Assembly (NCBI RefSeq): GCF_900100345.1
Contig: NZ_FMTT01000006.1
Span: 92,784-156,783 of the forward strand
DNA: 64,000 nt
Source of the DNA: Paenibacillus tianmuensis
Lineage (GTDB): Bacteria > Bacillota > Bacilli > Paenibacillales > NBRC-103111
Direction: 5' to 3'
Position 1 is the stretch's first letter. Each line of letters starts with the position of its first letter. The position numbers and the translations under genes are program-made. Of this stretch, positions 15,708 through 25,391 are shown piece by piece. The notes below the pieces were generated by a model. It was not told where the DNA came from and did not search any database. It worked only from the letters and a program-made list of their open reading frames with translations.

Positions 15708-17930
15708 TTACACCCGCTTCAGCCGAAGTGCGTTAACAATTACCGTCAAAGAGCTTAAAGCCATAGCCGTGCATGCCATCCATGGCGCCAGATGACCGCT
15801 TAAGGCCGCAGGAATCGCCAAAGCGTTATAACAGAAAGAGAATCCCATATTCTGATAAATATTTATCATCGTCTTTCGGCTGATCCTCACGGCATCAGCC
15901 ATAGCTTTCAAGTCGCTTTTTAACAAATGCACATCAGCGGCCGCCTTGGCTACATCCGTCCCGTTACCGACGGCTACGCCGATATCCGCTGCCGCGAGCG
16001 CCGGCGCGTCGTTTACGCCGTCACCGACCATGGTCACCCGCTTCCCTTGGCTCTGCAGCCGCCGGACGAGCCCGAGTTTCTGGTCCGGAAGCATATCCGC
16101 ATAATACGGCACATTTCCAAGCCGTTCCGCAACCATTTTAGCCGCCGCAGCATGATCTCCGGTCACCAGCCGGACGTCCATTCCCTGCTTTTTGAGCTGC
16201 CGCAGCGCCGATCCCGCCGTCGGCCGAAGCGTATCGGCTAGAGCGACAACCCCGGCTGGACGTCCATCCACCGCCACATAGATTAGCTGCTTCCCTTGGC
16301 TACGCAGAGGATCGGCAACCTTTTCCGTTTGCGCAAAAGGGACACCCTGCTCCTCCAGCCAACGCCGAGTCCCTGCGACGATCCCGCGTCCATGCACCTC
16401 CGCCCGGACCCCGCAGCCGGGAACGGCCAAGAAACTGCCGCAGTCAGGCACTCGCACTCCCCGCCTCTCGGCCTCTTCGACAACCGCCCGCGAGAGCGGA
16501 TGCTCGGAGAGCTGTTCCGCACCCGCGAGCTTGCTCAGCAGTGTAGCCTGCGTTTCGCCTTCTGCGGCAATCACATCCGTCACCTTGGGTGTCCCGAACG
16601 TCACCGTCCCCGTTTTATCGAACAGAAGAATGTCCGTTTGATGAAGCCGCTCCAGTGCAGCCCCTTCCTTGTAAACGATCCCCTTCTGAGCGGCACGGCC
16701 CGATGCGACCAGAATGGATACTGGCGTCGCCAGTCCCAAAGCGCATGGACAAGCAATCAGCAGCACGGCAATCGCCTTCTCCAAAGCCCCGCCCGCAGCC
16801 CCCGGCTCGCCCATTCCGTACCAGTACAAAAAGGTGCACACGGCTGTAACGGCAATGACCGGAACAAACACCGCGGCAATTTTGTCGGCGACGCGCTGAA
16901 TCGGCGCTTTCGCATTCTGTGCTTCTTCCACCATCCGAATCATCCGGGCTACCGTACTTTGACTGGTCGTACGCAGGACACGGATTTCCAGCACGCCGGA
17001 ACCGTTCAAGGTTCCGCCGATGACGCGATCTCCTTTTCGCTTCTTAACCGGCACGCTTTCCCCGGTGATTAGCGATTCGTCCACCGCGGATATCCCTTGC
17101 GCGACGATACCGTCGAGAGGCACCCGCTCGCCGGGACGGACGCGGAGCAGGTCGCCCTCTTTCAACATGCTTACCGGGACCCGGCGTTCGCCGTCCGGGG
17201 TCAGCATGCTGGCCGTGTCCGTCTGGATCGCATGAAGCTGTGAGAGACTGTCCGCCGTACGCTTCCGGGCGGACGCTTCGATCCATCGGCCAAGCCATAC
17301 GATCGTAATGATCATGGTGCTCGTATCGAAATAGTACGGGCTATGGTGCCCGCTCCCCATCATGGCATGCCCAGGATGAAACAACAAATAATGACTATAC
17401 AAAAAGGCCGTTGACGTACCCAGAACAATCAGCACATCCATATTCGCGCTTCCGTTTTTCAAAGCTTCATAGGCCCGGATGTAAAAAGGGAGACCGAAAC
17501 CGAACTGCACCGGAACGGCGAGTGCAAGCTGAAACCATGGGTTCGCCAGCAAGTCGGGTATCCAGGGCGAGGAAGAAGCAACATGATGTGGGACCATCGC
17601 CCAGAAGAAAGGCAGCGTAAAAGCAAGCGAAAGCAAAAACATAACCCGACTGCGACGAATTTCCTCGCTACTATTGCCGTTTATTTTCCCATCGGCCATA
17701 TGCAGCGGACGGACGCCATATCCGAGTTGTTCGATCCGGGCTGCGACTTCCTCTGCCCGGACCCGCTTCGCGTCCAGCAAGACGACCGCCCGCTCCAAAG
17801 CAATATTGGCGCTGACCTCGGCCACGCCTTCCATTTTGCCTACCGCCTTCTCGATGCGTGCAGCGCAAGCCGTGCACGTCATGCCTGTAACATGCAGCGT
17901 AATCCGGCTCAAATCCGCTTGTCCGCTCAT
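15708..17930 (-). CDS. copA: Copper-translocating P-type ATPase
   Basis: 740 residues, full length for P1B-1 ATPases. One N-terminal metal-binding domain carries [14 protein letters not shown] (about residue 15-28). Eight membrane helices are expected; the translocation motif is [11 protein letters not shown], the phosphorylation site DKTGTVTFG, the HP motif EHPLS and the hinge [23 protein letters not shown] marks it as a Cu(I) pump. Only one metal-binding domain is present where many CopA proteins have two. The neighbouring cytochrome c, FixH-like and SafE-type genes point to the CcoI/FixI subtype, which feeds copper to an oxidase rather than detoxifying, but sequence alone cannot separate the roles. 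NikR is upstream. Confidence 0.93.
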   Translation of the reverse strand: MSGQADLSRITLHVTGMTCTACAARIEKAVGKMEGVAEVSANIALERAVVLLDAKRVRAEEVAARIEQLGYGVRPLHMADGKINGNSSEEIRRSRVMFLLSLAFTLPFFWAMVPHHVASSSPWIPDLLANPWFQLALAVPVQFGFGLPFYIRAYEALKNGSANMDVLIVLGTSTAFLYSHYLLFHPGHAMMGSGHHSPYYFDTSTMIITIVWLGRWIEASARKRTADSLSQLHAIQTDTASMLTPDGERRVPVSMLKEGDLLRVRPGERVPLDGIVAQGISAVDESLITGESVPVKKRKGDRVIGGTLNGSGVLEIRVLRTTSQSTVARMIRMVEEAQNAKAPIQRVADKIAAVFVPVIAVTAVCTFLYWYGMGEPGAAGGALEKAIAVLLIACPCALGLATPVSILVASGRAAQKGIVYKEGAALERLHQTDILLFDKTGTVTFGTPKVTDVIAAEGETQATLLSKLAGAEQLSEHPLSRAVVEEAERRGVRVPDCGSFLAVPGCGVRAEVHGRGIVAGTRRWLEEQGVPFAQTEKVADPLRSQGKQLIYVAVDGRPAGVVALADTLRPTAGSALRQLKKQGMDVRLVTGDHAAAAKMVAERLGNVPYYADMLPDQKLGLVRRLQSQGKRVTMVGDGVNDAPALAAADIGVAVGNGTDVAKAAADVHLLKSDLKAMADAVRISRKTMINIYQNMGFSFCYNALAIPAALSGHLAPWMACTAMALSSLTVIVNALRLKRV

Positions 17931-18005
17931 TCCCGTCTCACTCCATTCCGATTGAGGCCCCAGCAGCCGGTCATCGTTAAACTATATGGACGAGCGGCGA
18001 TTTTC

Positions 18006-18060
18006 ATGACAAAGAAACGCGGCCGCTTCTTTGTGAATTGCGAACAAAGAAACGACCGCC
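18006..18060 (-). terminator. Terminator after nikR, with repeated ACAAAGAAACG
   Basis: The gap between nikR and copA has ACAAAGAA...TTCTTTGT as an inverted repeat around GCGGCCGC. A second ACAAAGAAACG copy lies 35 bases away. The first can end the nikR transcript. The direct repeat could instead be a regulator site before copA. Confidence 0.5.
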
Positions 18061-18072
18061 GTTTAAAGGTGG

Positions 18073-18537
18073 CTAGCTATGATGATGCTCCGCGGCATCG
18101 GCGTGCTCCTGTCCGGCCCCCCGCTCGTCCAAATACGTGACGGAAAGCTCAGCGTAAAGCACACCCTTCTGCACTTGAATCTTGTGCTGCAACTCCCGAA
18201 GCCTAGACAGTAGGCCGCGAACGACAATGATTTCAAGACATTGATCGTGATTCAGATGGACATGCATCGTCGAAATAATGTCGTGATGGTAATTATGCTG
18301 CAGCTCGATAAGCTGCAAAGGAAGATCGGCCGCATGGTGATCGTACACCATGACGATCGTCCCCGCTACGAGTTGATCGGCCTTCAAGCCGCCCGGCTCC
18401 AATAGCACTTTACGTACCAGATCCCGGATCGCTTCCGATCGGTTCGTGTAGCCTTGCTCCGTGATATATTGATCAAACTGCTTGATCAGTTCCTCTGGCA
18501 TGGATACGCCAAACCGGGTCAATACGTCTTTCTCCAA
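18073..18537 (-). CDS. nikR: Nickel-responsive regulator NikR
   Basis: 154 residues. N-terminal ribbon-helix-helix DNA-binding domain (RFGVSMPEELIKQFDQYI, GYTNRSEAIRDLVR) and a C-terminal ACT-like nickel domain. High-affinity nickel ligands are visible in ELQHNYHHDIISTMHVHLNHDQCLEII: the two His of HVH, the upstream His and the Cys. A His-rich tail (AAEHHHS) follows. NikR represses nickel uptake when Ni is plentiful in E. coli and Helicobacter; it is less common in Gram-positive bacteria. No nickel transporter or urease is in this window, so its targets lie elsewhere. ATG 18537 is used. Confidence 0.93.
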   Translation of the reverse strand: MEKDVLTRFGVSMPEELIKQFDQYITEQGYTNRSEAIRDLVRKVLLEPGGLKADQLVAGTIVMVYDHHAADLPLQLIELQHNYHHDIISTMHVHLNHDQCLEIIVVRGLLSRLRELQHKIQVQKGVLYAELSVTYLDERGAGQEHADAAEHHHS

Positions 18538-18705
18538 CGATCATTCACCTCAATCCGCACACTCTCCCGATTATTGTAGCACACCCGCCGCCCATACTGA
18601 ATTCGGGCACAAATGAGCCCTTCCGCCAGCATTCGACGCAAAGGCTTCTTCGGCCTTATTATCCGGTGATTCCCCCACATGTTACCAGCCAAACACCGAT
18701 AAAAA

Positions 18706-18742
18706 ACCGGCCTGCCTCCCCTATCCGGGGCTGCACGCCGGT
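18706..18742 (-). terminator. Terminator after ricA
   Basis: ACCGGC pairs with GCCGGT around an inner CCCC/GGGG stem, then six T residues on the minus strand. Confidence 0.75.
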
Positions 18743-18775
18743 CCTCAAACTCACTGTGTATCGGTATAATTTTGT

Positions 18776-19219
18776 TTACTCGCTGCATCCCGAACGGGCT
18801 ACGGTTCCTTGCTCCACCGTAATCGTATCGGAGATGGTATCGCGAATGACGCTCATAACGAGCTGAAGCAAGTAATTGATATCTTCCTGCGACTGTTTGA
18901 ATTGGCTGACAATCGGGATCGAATCAAGCTGATCCTGCAGCTCGTCGATTTCCTTCTCGATTTTTTCAACCATCTTTTTATTGTCGAACGACTCGAAAGC
19001 GACGATTTCCTTCTGCTTCTTTTTGATAGCGCTAATCAACGTCTGGATTTGATCGTTTCCTGCAATTTGCTGCTCCGCCTGCTGGAAAAACTGCACCTCG
19101 TTCGAGGTAGCCAGCAGCCCTGCCAGCTCCTTAGCTTTATCCAAAATGTCTTCGCGCACGATCATTTCCGTATTCGTATACAGCTCCATGCCGCAATTCG
19201 TAAATTTCTGCTCTGCCAT
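18776..19219 (-). CDS. ricA: RicA/YmcA-type YlbF-family regulator
   Basis: 147 residues, YlbF/YmcA family. The helix-rich core EDILDKAKELAGLLATSNEV, FFQQAEQQIAGNDQIQ and IVSQFKQSQEDINYLLQLV matches YmcA of B. subtilis, as does the C-terminal cysteine (GCSE). With RicF and RicT it forms the Ric complex that binds iron-sulfur clusters and promotes RNase Y-mediated mRNA processing, sporulation and biofilm growth. It lies 28 bases after miaB on the same strand, as in B. subtilis. The start is uncertain: ATG 19219 gives an extra MAEQKFTNCG with a Cys, while MELYTN (19189) is a shorter alternative. RNase Y itself is encoded nearby at 26.7-28.2 kb. Confidence 0.9.
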   Translation of the reverse strand: MAEQKFTNCGMELYTNTEMIVREDILDKAKELAGLLATSNEVQFFQQAEQQIAGNDQIQTLISAIKKKQKEIVAFESFDNKKMVEKIEKEIDELQDQLDSIPIVSQFKQSQEDINYLLQLVMSVIRDTISDTITVEQGTVARSGCSE

Positions 19220-19247
19220 TAGGATTCGTCACGCCCCTGCAATCGAT

Positions 19248-20723
19248 TTATTGAGCCACGGCTTCTCCGACCAATTCGCCTTTGATATAGAATGTCGGGG
19301 TTTCCGTTATTTTCACTTGGACAAACCGGCCTACCAGTTCCTTCGGCCCTTCGAAATGGACGAGCTTGTTCGTGCGAGTCCGGCCGGCCAATACGGCGGC
19401 ATTGTTCTTGCTTTCACCCTCCACCAGCACTTCCAGCGTCTGTCCTTTCAGCCGCTCATTGCTCCGTTTGGCGTAGACGTTAAGCACGTCGTTCAAACGA
19501 ATGAGACGGTCCCGCTTCACCTCATAAGGCACGTTATCCTCCATGCCCGCCGCCGGCGTACCTTCCCGCGGTGAGTAGATGAACGTAAAGGCGCTGTCGT
19601 AGCCGACTTCCTGCATAAGCGAGACCGTTTCCTCGAACTGCTCATCGGTTTCGCCCGGAAAACCTACGATGATATCCGTCGTCAGCACGACATCCGGAAT
19701 CGCCTTTTTGATTTTGGCGACCAGCTCCAGATAATGCTCACGCGTATATTTGCGGCTCATCCGCTTCAAAATCTCGTTGCTGCCCGACTGCACAGGCAGA
19801 TGGATATGCTCCATCAGGTTGCCTTTCTTAGCCAGCACCTCGATTAAGCGGTCGTCAAAATCACGCGGGTGCGACGTCGTGAAGCGGACACGCGGAATGT
19901 CGATCTTGCGGACTTCGTCCATCAAATCGCCGAGCCCGTATTTCAAATCGTCGAAATCTTTGCCATAGGCGTTTACGTTCTGGCCGAGCAGCATAATTTC
20001 CTTGAAGCCCTGACGCGCCAAGTCGCGTACTTCGGCAATCACGTCCTGCGGAAGGCGGCTGCGCTCCTTGCCCCGCGTATACGGCACGATACAGTACGTA
20101 CAGAACTTATCGCAGCCGTACATGATGTTGACCCACGCTTTGATGCCTTCGCGCTTCTTCGGCAGGTTTTCGATGATGTCGCCTTCCTTGGACCATACCT
20201 CGATCACCATTTCCTTGCTGAACATCGCTTCCTTCAACAGGAACGGCACACGGTGGATGTTGTGCGTGCCGAAGATTAGATCGACGAACGGATGCTTCTT
20301 CAAAATCCGGTTCACGACCGATTCTTCCTGCGACATACAGCCGCACACGCCCAGGATCAGCGATGGCTTCTCGATCTTCAGATGCTTGAGATGGCCGAGC
20401 TCCCCGAACACTTTATCTTCAGCATTTTCCCGTACGGCACAGGTGTTGAGCAGAATGATGTCCGCCTGCTTGCGGTCATCAGTGGACCGGTAGCCCATCT
20501 GTTCCAGCAGGCCTTTGATCGTCTCGGTGTCGTGCTCGTTCATTTGACAGCCGTACGTTTGAATCAAGTAATACTTGTCCTTGCCGATCTCACGCATCTC
20601 TTCCGGGATGTCGAAATCGTAATGCACTTGAATGTCTTCTTTCCCCCGCTTCTTCGCATCGCTGAGAGACGGCGGCTGGAAATATATCGAGTAATCTTTT
20701 TCGGATTTATTTTTTGTCGTCAT
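19248..20723 (-). CDS. miaB: tRNA 2-methylthio-N6-isopentenyladenosine synthase MiaB
   Basis: Radical SAM methylthiotransferase that adds the 2-methylthio group to isopentenyl-A37 of tRNA. 491 residues from ATG 20723, preceded by AGGAGGAATTC. Domains in order: UPF0004 N-terminal domain with Cys residues in [11 protein letters not shown] and [12 protein letters not shown], radical SAM core with [15 protein letters not shown] (the CxxxCxxC cluster site), then a TRAM domain ([23 protein letters not shown]). An 80-residue N-terminal extension is common in Bacillales MiaB. It is followed by ricA. A shorter frame upstream from 20759 has no ribosome site. Confidence 0.97.
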   Translation of the reverse strand: MTTKNKSEKDYSIYFQPPSLSDAKKRGKEDIQVHYDFDIPEEMREIGKDKYYLIQTYGCQMNEHDTETIKGLLEQMGYRSTDDRKQADIILLNTCAVRENAEDKVFGELGHLKHLKIEKPSLILGVCGCMSQEESVVNRILKKHPFVDLIFGTHNIHRVPFLLKEAMFSKEMVIEVWSKEGDIIENLPKKREGIKAWVNIMYGCDKFCTYCIVPYTRGKERSRLPQDVIAEVRDLARQGFKEIMLLGQNVNAYGKDFDDLKYGLGDLMDEVRKIDIPRVRFTTSHPRDFDDRLIEVLAKKGNLMEHIHLPVQSGSNEILKRMSRKYTREHYLELVAKIKKAIPDVVLTTDIIVGFPGETDEQFEETVSLMQEVGYDSAFTFIYSPREGTPAAGMEDNVPYEVKRDRLIRLNDVLNVYAKRSNERLKGQTLEVLVEGESKNNAAVLAGRTRTNKLVHFEGPKELVGRFVQVKITETPTFYIKGELVGEAVAQ

Positions 20724-20820
20724 GAAATGAATTCCTCCTGAAGCTTGCATATGCTGCAAAGATCATACCTTTCATTATATCATGCTTGCAGCCTGCATTT
20801 CAAAGAAATTCATGGATGGG

Positions 20821-21396
20821 TTACGCTAAAATAACCCCGACATCACCGGTTTTAATTCCGGCTGCGTTCGCTTCGTCCGTATCGATATGCATGTCCAACG
20901 CGAATTGATCGGATACCCGGGCAATCACATGCTCAAACGTTACGCCACGCTCTCCTTCGACGCGCACGGTAAGCTCCTGTTTATCCGCAATGCCCCACTT
21001 GGCCGCATCGTCCGTATGAAAATGAATATGACGCGCCGCTACGATCACGCCCGCTTCCAGTTCCACTTCACCGGCCGGTCCGATGACCTTAATCCCCGGC
21101 GTACCGTCGATATGGCCGGACTCGCGTACGGGCGGGTTCACCCCGAGAGCGAACGCATCGGTACGAGATATTTCAAGCTGGGACTTGCTGCGGGCCGGTC
21201 CCAAAATGCGAACCTTATCGAAACGGCCTTTCGGTCCGACGACCGCGACCGTTTCCTCGGCAGCATACTGCCCCGGCTGCGATAATGCCTTCATCTCCTT
21301 TAATTCATACCCTGCGCCAAACAGCAAAGCGATATCTTCTTTCGACAAATGAATATGTCTGGCGGAAACGCCGATCGGTACTTGTTTCATGTCCAT
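20821..21396 (-). CDS. pduL: PduL-type phosphate propanoyltransferase
   Basis: Transfers acyl groups between CoA and phosphate. 191 residues from ATG 21396, behind AGAGGGG. Two conserved zinc-site blocks are present: VSARHIHLSKEDI and VAARHIHFHTDDA. Between them lie ILGPARSKSQLEISRTDA and VRESGHIDGTPGI. No microcompartment shell or diol-dehydratase genes are nearby, and no shell-targeting N-terminal extension is apparent, so this is probably the free, housekeeping form that replaces Pta for acetyl-phosphate metabolism. It is on the same strand as the oxidoreductase korAB but after its terminator, so the acetyl-CoA to acetyl-phosphate link is only by proximity. Confidence 0.93.
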   Translation of the reverse strand: MDMKQVPIGVSARHIHLSKEDIALLFGAGYELKEMKALSQPGQYAAEETVAVVGPKGRFDKVRILGPARSKSQLEISRTDAFALGVNPPVRESGHIDGTPGIKVIGPAGEVELEAGVIVAARHIHFHTDDAAKWGIADKQELTVRVEGERGVTFEHVIARVSDQFALDMHIDTDEANAAGIKTGDVGVILA

Positions 21397-21463
21397 ATGC
21401 CCCTCTCTTATGCAAAAGATTCCATGAAGCTCAAATCTATTATACCCGCACGGCATAAAAAAA

Positions 21464-21486
21464 GCATACGGCCCAGGGCCATATGC
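21464..21486 (-). terminator. Terminator after korB
   Basis: GCATA-GGCCC against GGGCC-TATGC, nearly perfect, with seven T residues on the minus strand. Strong intrinsic terminator. Confidence 0.85.
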
Positions 21487-21504
21487 TTAAGAAATTTCGG
21501 AAAA

Positions 21505-22371
21505 TTATTTGAATTCCGCCACCAATTTTTCAAACTCTTGCTCGGTGATGTTAAGATTTTGCTTCGCAAGACCTTCAGGTTTGAAGCCTGCAACCATATC
21601 CTCGTAGCTTTTTCTGCTCTTGTCTTGATAAATAAGTCCCGTCACGAGGCTGTTGGTTTCCATGATTTTGGTCATGGCTGCCACACGATTGGAAGCATCG
21701 TAATCCGGCGTTTCTTCCAGATCGACGATATGCTCTTTAAACCACTCGTACGTGTTCACTTTGTTGAACGTGACACACGGGCTGAATACGTTGATGAAAG
21801 AGAAGCCTTCATGCTTCATGCCTTCTTCGATCAAGGAAGTCAGCTGTTTCAAGTTGCTGGAGAACGATTGACCGATAAACGTAGCTCCTGCAGCCAACGC
21901 TACTTCAAGCGGCGACAATGCGGACTCGATGGAGCCGGACGGCGTCGATTTCGTCTTGAAGCCCTCGGCGCTGCGGGGCGACGTTTGGCCTTTGGTCAAG
22001 CCGTAAATTTGGTTATCCATAACGATATAGGTGATGTTGATGTTACGACGGATCGCATGAACCGTATGACCCATCCCGATCGCGAAGCCGTCGCCGTCGC
22101 CGCCTGCGGCGATGACGGTCAGCTCGCGGTTAGCCATTTTGAGACCTTGCGCGATTGGCAACGAACGTCCGTGAACACCGTGGAATCCGTAAGCGTTGAT
22201 GTAACCGGAAATCCGGCCGGAGCAGCCGATCCCCGAGACAACCGCAAGCTGTTCTGGTTCCAGACCGACATTGGCAGCCGCTCTTTGGATAGCCGCTTGC
22301 ACGGAGAAGTCGCCGCAACCTGGGCACCAGTTCGGTTTGATATTGTTACGGAAATCTTTTAACGTTGCCAT
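21505..22371 (-). CDS. korB: 2-oxoacid:ferredoxin oxidoreductase, beta subunit
   Basis: 288 residues. It binds thiamine diphosphate: motif GDGDGFAIGMGH with TYIVMDNQIYGLTKGQ. N-terminal WCPGCGDF and SGIGCSGR carry cysteines for the iron-sulfur cluster. With the alpha subunit it decarboxylates a 2-oxoacid to acyl-CoA and reduces ferredoxin in the cytoplasm. Similarity in style is to the 2-oxoglutarate/pyruvate enzymes of Bacillales; I cannot fix the substrate. The start overlaps the end of the alpha gene by 13 bases, so the pair is translationally coupled. Confidence 0.93.
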   Translation of the reverse strand: MATLKDFRNNIKPNWCPGCGDFSVQAAIQRAAANVGLEPEQLAVVSGIGCSGRISGYINAYGFHGVHGRSLPIAQGLKMANRELTVIAAGGDGDGFAIGMGHTVHAIRRNINITYIVMDNQIYGLTKGQTSPRSAEGFKTKSTPSGSIESALSPLEVALAAGATFIGQSFSSNLKQLTSLIEEGMKHEGFSFINVFSPCVTFNKVNTYEWFKEHIVDLEETPDYDASNRVAAMTKIMETNSLVTGLIYQDKSRKSYEDMVAGFKPEGLAKQNLNITEQEFEKLVAEFK

Positions 22372-24110
22372 ACAAGGTTCAACTCCTGACAGTATTTAGT
22401 GATTTCGGCAGGCAAGAACGGATTACCGTCATATTTCAACATGCTCTTAATTTTATCGGCGTAGCCAACGTTCAGCTTAATCAAGGAAGCAAGCTGACCC
22501 GTAGCATTGTTTTCAAGAACAACGACCGTTTTCGCTTTTTCCAGGTACGGCTTGATCTCTTCCACCGGGAACGGATGCAGCAAACGAACGGTGATGTGGT
22601 TCGTTTTCATACCTTTGTCGGCCAGACGGCGTCTTGCTTCGTCAATCGTGCCGCCCGTGGAGCCCATACCGATAATGAGCAGATCCGGCTCTTCATGAGG
22701 AGCGTCAACCAGAATCGGATTGGTGACTTTCATGTGCTTCATTTTGCCCAAACGTTTGTCCATCATTTTCTTGCGGTTAACCGGGCTTTCCGACGGACGT
22801 CCGTCTTCAGAGTGCTCAACCCCGGTTACATGGTGGATGCCGTATTTTTGACCCGGCAGCGAACGCTTGGAAATCCCGTTCTCGGTGAATTCGTAGCGTT
22901 TAAACATTTGGTTCTCGCCCGGAGCAGGCAGTTCGCCGGTTTGCAGCTCGCCGCGTTTAATCTGGATTTTATTGTAATCGAGCAATTCGCTTGATTGTTT
23001 ACCCAAGGAAAGCTGCAGGTCCGTCAGCAAAATAACTGGTACCTGATATTCTTCTGCCAAGTTGAACGCTTCGATCGTGTCGTAGAAGCATTCTTCGATG
23101 GTCGAAGGCGACAGAACGATTTTCGGAATTTCACCGTGCGTTCCGTGAATCATAGCAAGCACGTCGGATTGCTCCTGCTTCGTCGGAAGTCCCGTACTCG
23201 GACCGCCGCGCTGCGTATCGACGATAACGACAGGCGTTTCCGTCATACCGGCCAAGCCGATCGCTTCCATCATCAAGGAAAGACCAGGGCCTGCGGAAGC
23301 CGTCAGGGTGCGAACGCCGCCGTAGTTGGCCCCAATGGCCATCGTACATGCTGCGATCTCATCTTCGGTTTGGATAACCGTCCCGCCGAATTTCGGCAGC
23401 GTCTTGATCAGGTATTCCATAATTTCGGAAGCCGGCGTGATCGGGTAGGCAGGCATGAAGCGGCAGCCTGCGGCGACTGCGCCGAGAGCGATAGCGTCGT
23501 TGCCGATCATGAAAAGCTTTTGCTTGCCGTCGGCAGGCTCCAGTTGGAATTCAGGCAGCGGACCGCCCGTCAATTCGAGAACGAACTCGGCAGCTTTGCG
23601 AACCGCTTCCACGTTTTTCTCCACCACGGCAGCGCCTTTACGGCCAAACTCTTCTTCTACTGCTTTATTAAACACTTCAAGCGGCAAACCAAGCAAAGCC
23701 CAAGATGCGCCGGAAGCAGCCATATTCTTAAACAAGGAAGTGCCAAGCTCTTCCGCAATCGCCGTAATCGGCACCGGGAACAGTCTTGCTTTCACGCCTT
23801 CCGGAACGACCGGATTAACCTTTGCGTCGGCGATGATTACACCGTTCTCGCGCAGCTCGTGCGCATTCACATCAATCGTTTCTTGGTCAAAGGCCACGAG
23901 AATGTCCAAATCGTCGGAAATGGAGCGAATCGGCATCGTACTGATTCTGATTTTATTGTTTGTGTGGCCGCCTTTGATCCGCGAGGAAAAATGACGGTAC
24001 CCGTACAAGTAGTACCCCAGTCTGGTCAATGCCGTGGAAAAGATTTTGTCGGTACTTTCCACGCCTTCCCCCTGTTGTCCTCCGACCTTCCAAGATAATT
24101 GGCTAATCAA
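22359..24110 (-). CDS. korA: 2-oxoacid:acceptor oxidoreductase, alpha subunit (gamma-alpha fusion)
   Basis: 583 residues. The N-terminal 180 residues form the gamma domain (WKVGGQQGEGVESTDKIFS), and the rest is the alpha domain with GNDAIALGAVAAGCRF, PITPASEIMEYL, TASAGPGLSLMMEAIGLA and DTQRGGPSTGLPTKQEQSD. This fused gamma-alpha layout is the usual Bacillales type. It is transcribed first, with the beta gene overlapping its 3' end. Start ATG 24110 follows AAAAGGAGTGG. A promoter is visible 95 bases upstream. An internal hydrophobic stretch is absent, so it is cytoplasmic. Confidence 0.94.
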   Translation of the reverse strand: MISQLSWKVGGQQGEGVESTDKIFSTALTRLGYYLYGYRHFSSRIKGGHTNNKIRISTMPIRSISDDLDILVAFDQETIDVNAHELRENGVIIADAKVNPVVPEGVKARLFPVPITAIAEELGTSLFKNMAASGASWALLGLPLEVFNKAVEEEFGRKGAAVVEKNVEAVRKAAEFVLELTGGPLPEFQLEPADGKQKLFMIGNDAIALGAVAAGCRFMPAYPITPASEIMEYLIKTLPKFGGTVIQTEDEIAACTMAIGANYGGVRTLTASAGPGLSLMMEAIGLAGMTETPVVIVDTQRGGPSTGLPTKQEQSDVLAMIHGTHGEIPKIVLSPSTIEECFYDTIEAFNLAEEYQVPVILLTDLQLSLGKQSSELLDYNKIQIKRGELQTGELPAPGENQMFKRYEFTENGISKRSLPGQKYGIHHVTGVEHSEDGRPSESPVNRKKMMDKRLGKMKHMKVTNPILVDAPHEEPDLLIIGMGSTGGTIDEARRRLADKGMKTNHITVRLLHPFPVEEIKPYLEKAKTVVVLENNATGQLASLIKLNVGYADKIKSMLKYDGNPFLPAEITKYCQELNLVWQR

Positions 24111-24202
24111 CGTTGTCCACTCCTTTTAAATTCGCTGACATGCAGCAAAACCATAAACTGTAAAGATTTCATATAAAAAAAATCTTTCAGTTGTCTCATC
24201 AA

Positions 24203-24231
24203 ATTCTATGACTAATACACGTAAAAAGCAA
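24203..24231 (-). promoter_or_regulatory. Candidate sigma-A promoter of korAB
   Basis: Minus strand TTGCTT (24231-24226), 17-base spacer, TAGAAT (24208-24203). It sits in a 220-base AT-rich gap. A GAAAGATTT/AAATCTTT stem lies between it and the gene. Confidence 0.5.
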
Positions 24232-24330
24232 GGGTTTTCGACAAAATGCATAGATAGCTTTTTTAGATCAAATCCATATCGATTAGAGAATAATTTAGTT
24301 GTCTTGTATCTATAAATCAGATGTTAACTT

Positions 24331-25275
24331 TTAATGAATCGGCAAGTGACGATGAAGGAACGTAAACCAGTTGCGGTACATGAACCCTCTCACCAGCTCC
24401 TCCGGAAACTGTCTAAGCAAAGCTTCCGTCAGATACGGGATCTTCCCCGCATGCTCCAGTCCCGGGATCCATTGATCGATGCCGTCAAAATCCGATCCGA
24501 ACACAAGCTGACCGCCGCCCCCCAGCGAGCAAATATGCTCAACATGCTGCAGGACGCCGTCAATAGAAGCTTGACGGCCTTGGTGTACGAACCAGGGAAC
24601 GAATGTTACACCGATGCGTCCGTCCTGCCGGACAATTTCCCGGATCTGCCCGTCGTTCAGATTTCTCGGATGGCCGCACACGGCCCTTGCATTGGAATGC
24701 GTCGCCACGAACGGCTTGGCCGAAGCCGCCGCCAAATCCCAGAACGCCGCCTCGGACAAATGGGACGCATCCAATAGCATACCCAAATCGTTGCAGTCTT
24801 TAATAAACGTTTTGCCGCGCTGCGTAAATCCGCCCTGCCTTGGCTCAAGCACCCCATCTGCCGCCCAATTGGCGTAATTCCATGTCGCTCCGATCATTCG
24901 GACGCCCAGATGGTATAACGTCCGAAGATATAAAGGGTTTCCCTGCAATGCATCCGCGCCTTCGAGCGTGAGCATCGCTCCGGTCTGATTGCCCGTCAGG
25001 ACCGCTTCCAAATCAGCGCGGTTTTTTACCTGCCGCATGCGCGGGTCCCGCATCACTTTCTGATAAAAAATATTTATATATTCCAAGTAATGGTCAAAAT
25101 GCGGCTGAGTTATACGTTCAGGCAAGTAAATCGCAAAAAATTGCAGTTTTACGCCCCCTTGCGCCATTTTCGCATAAGATACGTCCAATGCGTTCGCATG
25201 AGGATCGAAGAAATCAATGGCCGGGTTCTCAACCATCTTGAGCAAAGCATCACAATGCCCGTCGATAACATACAT
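24331..25275 (-). CDS. M19-family dipeptidase
   Basis: 314 residues of the renal-dipeptidase (M19) family. Zinc ligands are recognisable: His and Asp in DGHCDALLKM, the bridging Glu in MLTLEGADALQG, His of LLDASHLSEAA and His of VATHSNARAV. The closing GSDFDGIDQW is the family's substrate-side Asp. Members cleave a wide range of dipeptides, and some Bacillales copies lie next to korAB-type genes as here. It begins at ATG 25275 and lies alone between spoVS and korAB. No signal peptide. Substrate unknown. Confidence 0.92.
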   Translation of the reverse strand: MYVIDGHCDALLKMVENPAIDFFDPHANALDVSYAKMAQGGVKLQFFAIYLPERITQPHFDHYLEYINIFYQKVMRDPRMRQVKNRADLEAVLTGNQTGAMLTLEGADALQGNPLYLRTLYHLGVRMIGATWNYANWAADGVLEPRQGGFTQRGKTFIKDCNDLGMLLDASHLSEAAFWDLAAASAKPFVATHSNARAVCGHPRNLNDGQIREIVRQDGRIGVTFVPWFVHQGRQASIDGVLQHVEHICSLGGGGQLVFGSDFDGIDQWIPGLEHAGKIPYLTEALLRQFPEELVRGFMYRNWFTFLHRHLPIH

Positions 25276-25335
25276 CAGCTATCCCCTCCTCGGGAGTAGG
25301 CTTGGCTGGGCCAAAATGAAACAAAACCAAAAAAA

Positions 25336-25356
25336 CCTGTCTACAAAAGTAAACAG
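25336..25356 (-). terminator. Terminator after spoVS
   Basis: CCTGT/ACAGG stem with TAC/GTA inside, followed by seven T residues on the minus strand. Confidence 0.7.
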
Positions 25357-25391
25357 GCGCTTTGGTCATTCGGTTATAAGCTGCAAAGCCA

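Noticed and set aside
22995..24098. Open frame of 367 codons opposite korA
   Set aside because: The minus-strand gene has clear family motifs; this frame shows none.
24111..24330. A riboswitch in the korAB leader
   Set aside because: Only a simple AAAGATT stem is visible and no known aptamer motif was recognised.
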